Shown piece after piece: positions 1-6,270 of a stretch of 10,089 nt of DNA (position 1 is the first letter of the stretch; each line of letters begins with the position of its first letter). The stretch covers positions 1-10,089 of the forward strand of contig CAMLER010000131.1 in NCBI GenBank assembly GCA_946478915.1, in the 5' to 3' direction. The notes under the pieces were generated by a model. The model was not told where the DNA came from. It ran no database searches and saw only the letters and a list, made by a program, of their open reading frames with translations. A program made the translations under genes and the position numbers. The stretch is from an uncultured Chryseolinea sp. (GTDB lineage Bacteria; Bacteroidota; Bacteroidia; Cytophagales; Cyclobacteriaceae).

Positions 1-85
1 TGCGGCCGTTGGCAGTAGCCATTCGTTCACGAAATCCGTGTTTATTCTTTCTTTTTCTTCGGGAAGGCTGAAATGTCCGTTTCAT
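1..85 (-). CDS. rpmH: 50S ribosomal protein L34, partial (5' end only)
   Basis: Translating the minus strand from the ATG at 85 gives [20 protein letters not shown] followed by RMATANGR, which is the nearly invariant N-terminus of bacterial L34, a small basic protein of the large ribosomal subunit. Twenty-eight codons are visible and the remaining half (about 20-25 residues in the family) lies beyond the left edge. There is no Shine-Dalgarno site before the ATG, which is usual in Bacteroidota. It lies 89 bp downstream of the PfkB kinase gene on the same strand, and a good promoter match sits in that gap, so it is probably transcribed independently. In many bacteria rpmH neighbours rnpA; whether that holds here cannot be seen. 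Confidence 0.96.
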   Translation of the reverse strand, partial: MKRTFQPSRRKRKNKHGFRERMATANGR

Positions 86-122
86 CGCGTTCGATATTAA
101 CTTTAAATTCTAAAAAGGGCTG

Positions 123-154
123 CAAAGATGATGAGGATTTTCTGGATTTACAAA
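123..154 (-). promoter_or_regulatory. Candidate Bacteroidota-type promoter for rpmH
   Basis: Read on the minus strand, TTTG (154-151) is followed by exactly 20 bp and then CATCTTTG (130-123), one mismatch from the Bacteroidota -7 consensus TAnnTTTG. The predicted start is near 119, giving a leader of about 34 nt before the rpmH ATG. The whole element fits between the kinase stop codon and rpmH. This is a pattern match only. Confidence 0.55.
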
Positions 155-174
155 CCGCAGCGCGCTTTATGGAA

Positions 175-1173
175 CTAACGACGGCCCAATTCTTGCAAAA
201 TGGCCCTGGCTTGCTTTATTTCCAAGCGCGGGCCAAACTGCGTTACAACGCGAGAGGAGGCCAATGAAGCAAGTTTACCCGCTTCCGCAAAGCTGTGCTG
301 ATGGGTTATTCCATAAAGGAAGGCACCCGAAAACATATCTCCGGCGCCATTTGTATCAACTGCGCCAACCTTGTATGGCTCGATATTAATAAACGTGTCC
401 CCATCATAAATCAATGCGCCATTTGCTCCAAGGGTTATTACGAACTTCTTGGCAACCTGGCGCAGTTTCTCTCGGGCATCTGAAATGGACGATGTCCCAG
501 TGAAAATTAACGCCTCTTCGTCATTGCAAAACAGTAAATCAACGCTCGCGCCAACTACCTCTTCAACCTGTTTACTAAAATATTTTACCATGCTTGGATC
601 TGAAAACGTTAGCGCAACATCCACTTTGTTAGATTCTGCTATGCGTTTTGCTTCTTTGATAGCTTCGAGTCCTTTTGGACTTGCCACAAGATAGCCCTCC
701 AGATATACGATCGAAGAATTCTTGATTGATTCACGATCCAAAGAACTGGTTGAAAGAAAGGAGCTTACCCCAAGAAATGTATTCAGTGTTCTGTTGGCGT
801 CCGGAGTGGTCATCACCAGACATCGTCCAGTAAGGCCTTCAGGACAATCCTCATATTTAAGGTTGGTATCAACACCATTCCACTTCAAATCGTCGAGAAA
901 AAATTTGCCCAGATCGTCTTTAGCAACGAGTAGAGAATAAAAGCTTTTTCCTCCAAACTGGTTGACCGCGACAACAGTATTCGCAGCAGATCCACCCCCG
1001 CTCATTTTGCTTTTTTTCATGTCGATCGCCGACATCAACTCTGATTGACGTTTCTCATCAACCAAAGTCATTACACCCTTTTCGACGCTATTCCTGGTAA
1101 AAAAATCGTTCTCAACCTCCGTTACGATATCTACGATGGCATTACCGATGCCATATACATCATATTTTTTCAT
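175..1173 (-). CDS. PfkB-family carbohydrate/nucleoside kinase (adenosine kinase-like)
   Basis: This is a 332-residue cytoplasmic kinase of the ribokinase/PfkB superfamily, which transfers a phosphate from ATP to a sugar or nucleoside hydroxyl. Visible landmarks are the substrate-binding GNAIVDI near residue 10, the glycine-rich SGGGSAANT at 58-66, an NDEE (NxxE metal/phosphate motif) at 217-220, and PfkB signature 2, DTNGAGD, at 273-279, whose final Asp is the expected catalytic base. FGPR follows at 313-316. Length is normal for the family. The VYGIGNAIVDI opening and the SGGGSAANT motif resemble bacterial proteins annotated as adenosine kinases, but substrate cannot be fixed from sequence; ribokinase or fructokinase activity is an alternative. 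It lies 64 bp downstream of the phosphodiesterase gene, so the two may share a transcript. The ATG at 1173 gives a complete N-terminal strand; no ribosome-binding site is evident. Confidence 0.93.
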   Translation of the reverse strand: MKKYDVYGIGNAIVDIVTEVENDFFTRNSVEKGVMTLVDEKRQSELMSAIDMKKSKMSGGGSAANTVVAVNQFGGKSFYSLLVAKDDLGKFFLDDLKWNGVDTNLKYEDCPEGLTGRCLVMTTPDANRTLNTFLGVSSFLSTSSLDRESIKNSSIVYLEGYLVASPKGLEAIKEAKRIAESNKVDVALTFSDPSMVKYFSKQVEEVVGASVDLLFCNDEEALIFTGTSSISDAREKLRQVAKKFVITLGANGALIYDGDTFINIEPYKVGAVDTNGAGDMFSGAFLYGITHQHSFAEAGKLASLASSRVVTQFGPRLEIKQARAILQELGRR

Positions 1174-1237
1174 TCAAAAAATTTTGCAATGATACTAAGA
1201 TAATTTGAGTGTCTGCTAATGACTTTGCTTATCAACG

Positions 1238-2149
1238 CTAAGGCCGCTGGATATTTAATGTCATCTTGTACTTTCGCGCCCTGTCCGGATAGTCCGTAAT
1301 GAATCCGTCGACACCCATTCCCTTTAGCGACAACATATCCGAAACCTCATTGACAGTCCATGGGATTACGCGAATTTTTTGCGAGCGCAAATACTGCACC
1401 TTATCTCGGGAGAGTAGTTTGAAGTATGGACTGTACACATGCGGTTTAAAACCCAGATCGGAAAGATTACTTTCTATTGATTTTGTATTCTGCACAAGAG
1501 CGGAAAGCCTTATGTTCGGATATTTTTTGTGCCAGTATTTGAGTACCCTGAAATCGAAGGATTGTATTACCACTCTTTCAAGCGGAAGATATTCGTCGAT
1601 CAGTTTATAAACCAGATCTGAAAATTCTTCGACGGTGGGATGAAACTTTTTGTCGCCGCTTGGACTGCTTTTTATTTCAATGTTGTAATCGACCTCATAC
1701 AAGGCGTAACTCTTAATGTGATATTCCACGGCAGCGATGAGATCGCTTAGCAAAGGCTTGGTAGATGCTGCTTTTTTCTGACGGGGAAACTCCTTGTTAC
1801 CAATCGACCCACAGTCATATTTTTTAACCTGGTCGTAAGTAAGATTATAAATATTGAATTTCTTTTCATCCTTTTCCTGTATTGCATTTCCCAAGGAATC
1901 CTGGCAAATGTCCGCCGACATCCATGGCTCATGAGAAACAATAACCTGTTTATCTTTTGTTATAACCACGTCCAATTCCAAAGTAGTTACGCCTGAATCA
2001 AGGGCGAGCAAAAATCCAGCAATACTGTTCTCTGGCAAGAGTCCTCTGGCACCCCGATGTCCCTGAACATCGAACTTAGGAATGTATTGTGAATAGCAAT
2101 CAAGAGATGTCAAAAGAAGAAAAGTGAATATCAGTCGGAGGTATGGCAT
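1238..2149 (-). CDS. Exported glycerophosphodiester phosphodiesterase (GDPD family)
   Basis: GDPD-family enzymes hydrolyse glycerophosphodiesters to glycerol-3-phosphate and an alcohol in a TIM-barrel fold with a divalent metal. With the ATG at 2149 the protein has 303 residues. A signal peptide spans about 1-21 (hydrophobic core LRLIFTFLLLTSL, cut after CYSQ), so it is likely periplasmic or secreted; no lipobox is present. Family motifs are HRGARG (catalytic His 31), PEN at 40-42, ELDV (metal ligands Glu 58 and Asp 60), SHEPW (second catalytic His 73), NIEIKS (metal-binding Glu 158) and C-terminal PWTVNE and DGFITDYP. A TTG at 2176 would add nine residues, but it lies inside the best promoter match, and the ATG gives a normal signal peptide. 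Substrate specificity is not determinable. Confidence 0.93.
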   Translation of the reverse strand: MPYLRLIFTFLLLTSLDCYSQYIPKFDVQGHRGARGLLPENSIAGFLLALDSGVTTLELDVVITKDKQVIVSHEPWMSADICQDSLGNAIQEKDEKKFNIYNLTYDQVKKYDCGSIGNKEFPRQKKAASTKPLLSDLIAAVEYHIKSYALYEVDYNIEIKSSPSGDKKFHPTVEEFSDLVYKLIDEYLPLERVVIQSFDFRVLKYWHKKYPNIRLSALVQNTKSIESNLSDLGFKPHVYSPYFKLLSRDKVQYLRSQKIRVIPWTVNEVSDMLSLKGMGVDGFITDYPDRARKYKMTLNIQRP

Positions 2150-2152
2150 GAA

Positions 2153-2184
2153 CAAAGATAGTTTTGCAATCGCCAAGCTACAAT
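2153..2184 (-). promoter_or_regulatory. Candidate Bacteroidota-type promoter for the GDPD gene
   Basis: On the minus strand ATTG (2184-2181) is followed by 20 bp and then TATCTTTG (2160-2153), an exact match to TAnnTTTG. Only three bases (TTC) separate it from the ATG at 2149, so transcription would begin at or next to the start codon, implying a leaderless or nearly leaderless mRNA. It argues against the upstream TTG start at 2176. Confidence 0.5.
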
Positions 2185-2318
2185 AGTGGTTTGTTCAATT
2201 TTTTGAAGATTAAGAGGAAGCTATTTCTTTGGAAAAGTTGAAAATGAAGAAGAAAATTCCCTCACAACGTTTAGGGTATACGTCCTATTAAGATACAGCT
2301 ACCCTTTTTGGTCCGATG

Positions 2319-2393
2319 TGGGTAATACAGGATTCGAACCTGTGACCCCTACCCTGTCAAGGTAGTGCTCTAAACCAACTGAGCTAATTACCC
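2319..2393 (-). tRNA. tRNA-Val (anticodon GAC)
   Basis: On the minus strand the sequence folds as a complete cloverleaf. The acceptor stem is GGGTAAT/ATTACCC (7 bp), followed by TA and a D arm GCTC/GAGC. The anticodon stem is CTACC/GGTAG with loop TTGACAG, giving anticodon GAC, and the variable loop is GGGTC. The T arm is ACAGG/CCTGT with loop TTCGAAT, and the discriminator base is A. The length is 75 nt. CCA is not encoded. It lies 21 bp downstream of tRNA-Lys and is presumably co-transcribed with it. Confidence 0.97.
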
Positions 2394-2414
2394 GCCGAAA
2401 TTGAATTAATGAAG

Positions 2415-2487
2415 TGACCCCGGAGAGATTCGAACTCTCGACCCATTGATTAAGAGTCAATTGCTCTACCAGCTGAGCTACGGAGTC
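2415..2487 (-). tRNA. tRNA-Lys (anticodon CTT)
   Basis: On the minus strand this 73-nt sequence forms a full cloverleaf. The acceptor stem is GACTCCG/CGGGGTC with one T-G wobble pair, and the D arm is GCTC/GAGC. The anticodon stem is ATTGA/TCAAT with loop CTCTTAA, giving anticodon CTT, which reads AAG codons. The T arm is GAGAG/CTCTC with loop TTCGAAT, and the discriminator base is A. CCA is not encoded. It is the first gene of a two-tRNA transcript with tRNA-Val. Confidence 0.97.
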
Positions 2488-2500
2488 ATTTTTAAGGATG

Positions 2501-2532
2501 CAAAGTAAACATTTGACTACCACGTGTACAAA
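2501..2532 (-). promoter_or_regulatory. Candidate promoter of the tRNA-Lys/tRNA-Val transcript
   Basis: On the minus strand TTTG (2532-2529), a 20 bp spacer and TTACTTTG (2508-2501) give one mismatch to the Bacteroidota TTTG/TAnnTTTG promoter. The predicted start is near 2497, about 10 nt ahead of the mature tRNA-Lys 5' end at 2487, a plausible distance for a tRNA precursor. It overlaps the oppositely directed cupin promoter. Confidence 0.6.
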
Positions 2533-2542
2533 TCTATTTTTG
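2512..2542 (+). promoter_or_regulatory. Candidate promoter of the cupin_5/DUF985 gene
   Basis: On the plus strand TTTG (2512-2515), a 19 bp spacer and TATTTTTG (2535-2542) match the Bacteroidota consensus exactly in the -7 box. The predicted start is near 2546, leaving a leader of roughly 60 nt before the ATG at 2609. It interleaves with the leftward tRNA promoter; the two TTTG boxes form an inverted repeat around a CACGTG at 2521-2526. Confidence 0.55.
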
Positions 2543-2608
2543 TTTTAACTAACGATTCGAATTGATATAAACGGATTTAGCTTCGCACAGTAATTAAATG
2601 TCATTGAA

Positions 2609-3118
2609 ATGAGCATGGAGATGGTCCCGGCCCAATACTGGATTGAAAAACTGGCTCTAACCGCACATCCTGAAGGAGGATTTTACAAGGAAACGTACCG
2701 ATCACCTGAAAATATTCAGGTTTGCGGCCTTCCATCAAGATTTGATTCTCACCGTAGCTTTTCTACGGCAATTTATTTTCTGCTAAGATCCCAGGATAGA
2801 TCCGTTTTCCACCGCATAAAATCGGACGAGCTCTGGCATTTTCACGCAGGTTGTTGTTTGAAGATCTATGTGCTGCGCCAGGAAAGCCTTTCTATCGTCA
2901 AGCTTGGAAATAACATCGACGACGGTGAATCATTTCAGGTCACAATCCCGGCAAATTGTTGGTTTGGGGCAATAGTATCAAAGCCAAATTCATACACGCT
3001 TGCCAGTTGCACCGTTGCCCCGGGATTTGATTTCAAGGATTTTCAAATTGGTAGACGTGAACAACTGCTCCACGACTTCCCTGCATATCACGAAATAATT
3101 ACAGAATTAACTCCTTAG
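2609..3118 (+). CDS. Cupin_5 (DUF985) family protein
   Basis: This 169-residue cytoplasmic protein matches the cupin_5/DUF985 family (yeast YML079w-like), single-domain beta-barrels whose biochemical role is largely unknown. Diagnostic segments appear in the expected order: YWIEKLALTAHPEGGFYKET near residues 10-29, FSTAIYFLL at 51-59, SVFHRIKSDELWHFHAG at 65-81 (His 68, His 77 and His 79 in the cupin pocket), and VAPGFDFKDFQIGRREQL near 136-153. Length is typical. The ATG at 2609 is chosen because the family's first helix begins only a few residues later; ATGs at 2615 and 2621 are possible alternatives. There is no Shine-Dalgarno site. A four-codon reading frame from 2598 ends in an ATGA overlap with this start. 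It is a lone rightward gene and its TAG is directly followed by the stop of the convergent gene. Confidence 0.9.
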   Translation: MSMEMVPAQYWIEKLALTAHPEGGFYKETYRSPENIQVCGLPSRFDSHRSFSTAIYFLLRSQDRSVFHRIKSDELWHFHAGCCLKIYVLRQESLSIVKLGNNIDDGESFQVTIPANCWFGAIVSKPNSYTLASCTVAPGFDFKDFQIGRREQLLHDFPAYHEIITELTP

Positions 3119-5332
3119 TTATTTGGTGGCGTCAACAATAAGTTTTGCCGCAGCTTGGAGATCTTCAGCATCCACAATAACATAGTAAATTCCAGGAGCC
3201 GTCTTCGCCAGATTGAGTAAAATATCCTGCTCACCCGCTGGCATGAATTCGGTATGCTCAAGAATCTCCTGGCCCAAAATGTTGACCAATCGGATGGAGA
3301 CATTTTGCGGACGGGAGACAGAAAACTGAACATTGCAATAATTATCAGTGGAAGGATTGGGAAATAGAATCATATTTCCCACAGAAGAACTATTCTCTTC
3401 CGTACCAACCGTTATACCAAATTGCGCTGTGAGAGACAGATCATTTGTTGGCGTCACAATTGTCTGAATAATTTCACCATCGTTGGACCATGCCTCAAAT
3501 TCAAATTCACGACCGTTCATGTTCTGAGGACTTTCCACGCCAAACGTCCTCTTCATTCCCTCCACGCTGATAATTTCAATAGGTGCTGAAAATGGCTGGC
3601 CGTCAATCATTACTTTCAGTCCCGGGGGTTCCGTTAAAAGTGAGATCACGGATTTTCGTGGAAGTATTTTAACTGAATCTTTTGCCGTTGAGCCTTTTGA
3701 GTCAGTAACGGTCAAGAGAAGCGTGTACCAAACATTATCAGATGTCTCACCTTCATCCGGAATAAAAAAGCTCCCTGACGCAACCCCAGGGATAGACGGT
3801 TGGTCATGCTTGTGCGTATCGTGATGGAAATCAATTTGCCAATGAAAAGCGTCAGGCGGTAAGTCGCCATCTTCCGGATCGGATCCTTTCCCCGAAAACA
3901 TTATATCCGTACCTGCGGTGTACAGTGAGCTATCCGCCGGAGACGTGATAAGAGCGGTAGGCCGGACATTACTGATTACTGTGAGAGTTGCAGAATTGCT
4001 TGTTGCACTACCAGCTGAATTTGAAACCACAACCCGATAATTACCTCCGTCAGATGGGCTTGCATTAAAGGAATGAGATTGGCCGGTTGCATTTGGTATA
4101 TCAATGCCGTCTTTTTGCCATTGATATTGAAACGGCGTAGTACCAAGCGAATTCACTCTAAATGTGACCAGTTCACCTTCGGCAACTGTAGCCGATTGTG
4201 GTTGTTCAGTAATATAAGGTAATGTGGTTTTGTTATAAATGATTTTGTAAAGGGCGCCCGCACCTCGACTGAGATAGTATAGATTTCCGTCAACCCCAAC
4301 AGACAACGCAACACCATTTGCAGCTATTAATGAAGCGAAACGCGTCCGTGGGACGTCAGTTTTTTCCACATCCAAATAGTCTATCCACCGACTACAAAAG
4401 TCCTGAATAAAATAATTGTCTAAATAGTCGGCTGGATAATTTGTGGATGAGGGATAGAAAAAGACACCCCCTGTAATAGCGCAGCCTTCATTGACTGCGC
4501 GACGATAGGCGAAAATCGGATTTGTCAGGGCAGGGTATGTTGTAGCATCAAATTTCCCTTCAGTGGTTGGCCAACCGAAATTTTTGCCCGGTTCACTCGC
4601 ATCATTTACTTCTTCCCATAAAGCCTGACCGACGTCGTTCACCAGAATTCTACCAGTTTCGGGATGAACTGAAAACGTAAAGGGATTGCGCACGCCATAC
4701 GCCCAGACCCGTTTTCGCTGTTCGCTCCCCGTCGTAAAAGGATTACCTGAGGGCACACTTCCGTCTTTGTTTATCCGCAGAATTTTTCCATGATAGGTGT
4801 CAAGGTTCTGTGCATGAGAAGGATTTGCGTTTTCTCCGATAGCGACATACAACTTTCCATCCTTACCGAATTGCATAGCCCCACCGTTATGGTTAGTCGC
4901 ATTGCTTAATGGGTCGAGATTTAGAACCACGAACTCACTGCCGGCAAGCGCAATATCTCCGTTAGCCGTAAATCTGCTGACGCGGTTGTGGGCCGGCGAT
5001 CCCGGAACAGTATAGTAAAGATAAATGTACTTATTGTTCGTAAAGTCCGGGTCAAGAGCGATGCCTATCAATCCTCGTTCCCCAGTGGAACTAACGTTTA
5101 ATTCCACAAATGATGTTGAAAGGAGGACCCCGTTTTTAATTACACGAAGCCGGCCCGCTTGTTCCGCCACAAATATTCTCCCATCAGGAGCAAATGCCAT
5201 GGCAGTAGGATTGGAAATATTGTTGGCAACCAATACCTGAGCAAAATCCGGCGGATAGGTCTGGGCCTGTGTCGTCAAATGACATAGGCCAAGAACAACT
5301 GTGTTAAGAACTCTCCAAAATAAAGTCCGCAT
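3119..5332 (-). CDS. Secreted glucose/sorbosone dehydrogenase-like beta-propeller with Ig-like, PKD-like and T9SS sorting domains
   Basis: This 737-residue protein begins with a signal peptide (about 1-24, ending TTQAQ). Residues 25-370 are a six-bladed propeller of the glucose/sorbosone dehydrogenase (GSDH) family, related to PQQ-dependent soluble sugar dehydrogenases. Landmarks are NPTAMAFAPDGRIFVAEQAG (41-60), GERGLIGIALDPDF (84-97), NHNGGAMQFGKDGKLYVAIG (147-166, with the His in the position of the proposed catalytic base), YGVRNPF (212-218) and GKNFGWP (249-255). An Ig-like domain follows at about 372-453, then a PKD-like domain at about 458-556 with a His-rich segment, a short beta domain at about 562-640, and a T9SS type A sorting domain at about 655-737 (LFPNPSTDN, ILGQEI, GIYYVIV). 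Expected fate is the cell surface or medium. PQQ dependence and substrate are inferred from the family. It follows the DUF4249 gene by 41 bp, probably as the last gene of that operon. Confidence 0.92.
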   Translation of the reverse strand: MRTLFWRVLNTVVLGLCHLTTQAQTYPPDFAQVLVANNISNPTAMAFAPDGRIFVAEQAGRLRVIKNGVLLSTSFVELNVSSTGERGLIGIALDPDFTNNKYIYLYYTVPGSPAHNRVSRFTANGDIALAGSEFVVLNLDPLSNATNHNGGAMQFGKDGKLYVAIGENANPSHAQNLDTYHGKILRINKDGSVPSGNPFTTGSEQRKRVWAYGVRNPFTFSVHPETGRILVNDVGQALWEEVNDASEPGKNFGWPTTEGKFDATTYPALTNPIFAYRRAVNEGCAITGGVFFYPSSTNYPADYLDNYFIQDFCSRWIDYLDVEKTDVPRTRFASLIAANGVALSVGVDGNLYYLSRGAGALYKIIYNKTTLPYITEQPQSATVAEGELVTFRVNSLGTTPFQYQWQKDGIDIPNATGQSHSFNASPSDGGNYRVVVSNSAGSATSNSATLTVISNVRPTALITSPADSSLYTAGTDIMFSGKGSDPEDGDLPPDAFHWQIDFHHDTHKHDQPSIPGVASGSFFIPDEGETSDNVWYTLLLTVTDSKGSTAKDSVKILPRKSVISLLTEPPGLKVMIDGQPFSAPIEIISVEGMKRTFGVESPQNMNGREFEFEAWSNDGEIIQTIVTPTNDLSLTAQFGITVGTEENSSSVGNMILFPNPSTDNYCNVQFSVSRPQNVSIRLVNILGQEILEHTEFMPAGEQDILLNLAKTAPGIYYVIVDAEDLQAAAKLIVDATK

Positions 5333-5373
5333 ATAAATGATATGAAGAATATAAGACGGGCGAACGTCGTTTC

Positions 5374-6270
5374 CTAATATTCCAGCACGAAGATTTCAAA
5401 ATCCGGAATATAAAGATTAAAAAACCCTCGGCCTCCAATAACGTTTGACGGATAGTTTACAGGTTCGCTTATATATTCGACGAAAGTATACCTGTTATCA
5501 AGCCTTAAACTAATAAAGTCATAATATTCCTTGCTCACGTTTGACAGCGATACTGCAATCGTATCGCCGGGAATAAAATCTCGGGGGAAGACGCGAAATG
5601 TCTCCTGGTATGTTTGCCCATTGAAGTCGGTGTCCTCTAAAACTCTGGTAAAAGCTCTCGGATTAATTAAATTCTCAATCACGTCGACTCTTTCAACTTC
5701 CTGAACGTTCAGCATATACCAATTGCGATCAGGAGGATCCTGGATGCGATACGTGATTTGTGCCAGTGTATCATCGTAGCCATTATAGATGAGCTCCGCC
5801 TTAATGTCATCAAACGAAACCATTGGTTTCACCGTGGTAGTAGCACTCACTTCACCCAACACTTCACTTGATGCGTTAAGGGTATATTGCTGTCCAACCT
5901 CAAATGGAATAGGAAGGCCACCATATAACCCATTGTCTAATGGTTCCAATTGATACGTACCCAACGGACCAGTGATAGTGACCACTGCATCATTAATAGC
6001 GATCTGTTGCAGCAATTCCTCCGGATCACTATCGTCACTTGCATCGAGCGCTCCAAATGTCTTTGTTAACAATATTACTATGGATTGGTCGGAAACCATC
6101 TGAGATGAAACTACGATTTCAGGCTTTACGACTGGCAACCCGTCTACATCTAGCGGTTCCGGCAGACAACCTGATACCACAATTGGAATGAGACAGGTAA
6201 AAAATTTCACTGCCTTCCTAAGTACGGTGATTGAACCGTTGCGAATCAGACCATCAAAACTTAAATCCAT
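5374..6270 (-). CDS. DUF4249 family outer-membrane-associated lipoprotein
   Basis: This is a 298-residue predicted lipoprotein. A hydrophobic stretch KFFTCLIPIVVSG ends in a lipobox VVSGC with the lipidated Cys at 35, and the mature part begins CLPEPLDVDGLPVVKPEIVVSSQ. The body is beta-rich, with a segment typical of DUF4249 (AVVTITGPLGTYQLEPLDNG, then QQYTLNASSEVLGEVSATTTVKP), and the protein ends in IFVLEY. Such proteins are usually encoded beside TonB-dependent receptors in Bacteroidota; their molecular role is undefined. The ATG at 6270 overlaps the receptor gene by 17 bp, suggesting translational coupling. The N-terminus before the hydrophobic core is long, so a GTG at 6210 (MKFFTCL..., preceded by AGGAAGG but only 2 nt away) is an alternative start. 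Confidence 0.86.
   Translation of the reverse strand: MDLSFDGLIRNGSITVLRKAVKFFTCLIPIVVSGCLPEPLDVDGLPVVKPEIVVSSQMVSDQSIVILLTKTFGALDASDDSDPEELLQQIAINDAVVTITGPLGTYQLEPLDNGLYGGLPIPFEVGQQYTLNASSEVLGEVSATTTVKPMVSFDDIKAELIYNGYDDTLAQITYRIQDPPDRNWYMLNVQEVERVDVIENLINPRAFTRVLEDTDFNGQTYQETFRVFPRDFIPGDTIAVSLSNVSKEYYDFISLRLDNRYTFVEYISEPVNYPSNVIGGRGFFNLYIPDFEIFVLEY

Noticed and set aside
73..267. A 64-codon plus-strand frame
   Set aside because: It runs antisense across the rpmH start, the intergenic gap and the kinase 3' end with no protein-like features.
1174..1237. Promoter for the PfkB kinase
   Set aside because: A TATCATTG near the start resembles a -7 box, but no TTG lies 19-21 bp upstream, so it was not listed as a feature.
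1299..1610. A 103-codon plus-strand frame
   Set aside because: It lies antisense within the phosphodiesterase gene, whose catalytic motifs are intact, and has no family resemblance.
2299..2523. A 74-codon minus-strand frame
   Set aside because: It reads straight through both tRNA genes (its residues are translations of cloverleaf sequence), so it is not a protein gene.
5333..5373. Separate promoter for the propeller gene
   Set aside because: No TAnnTTTG box with an upstream TTG at the right spacing; the short gap is better explained by co-transcription.
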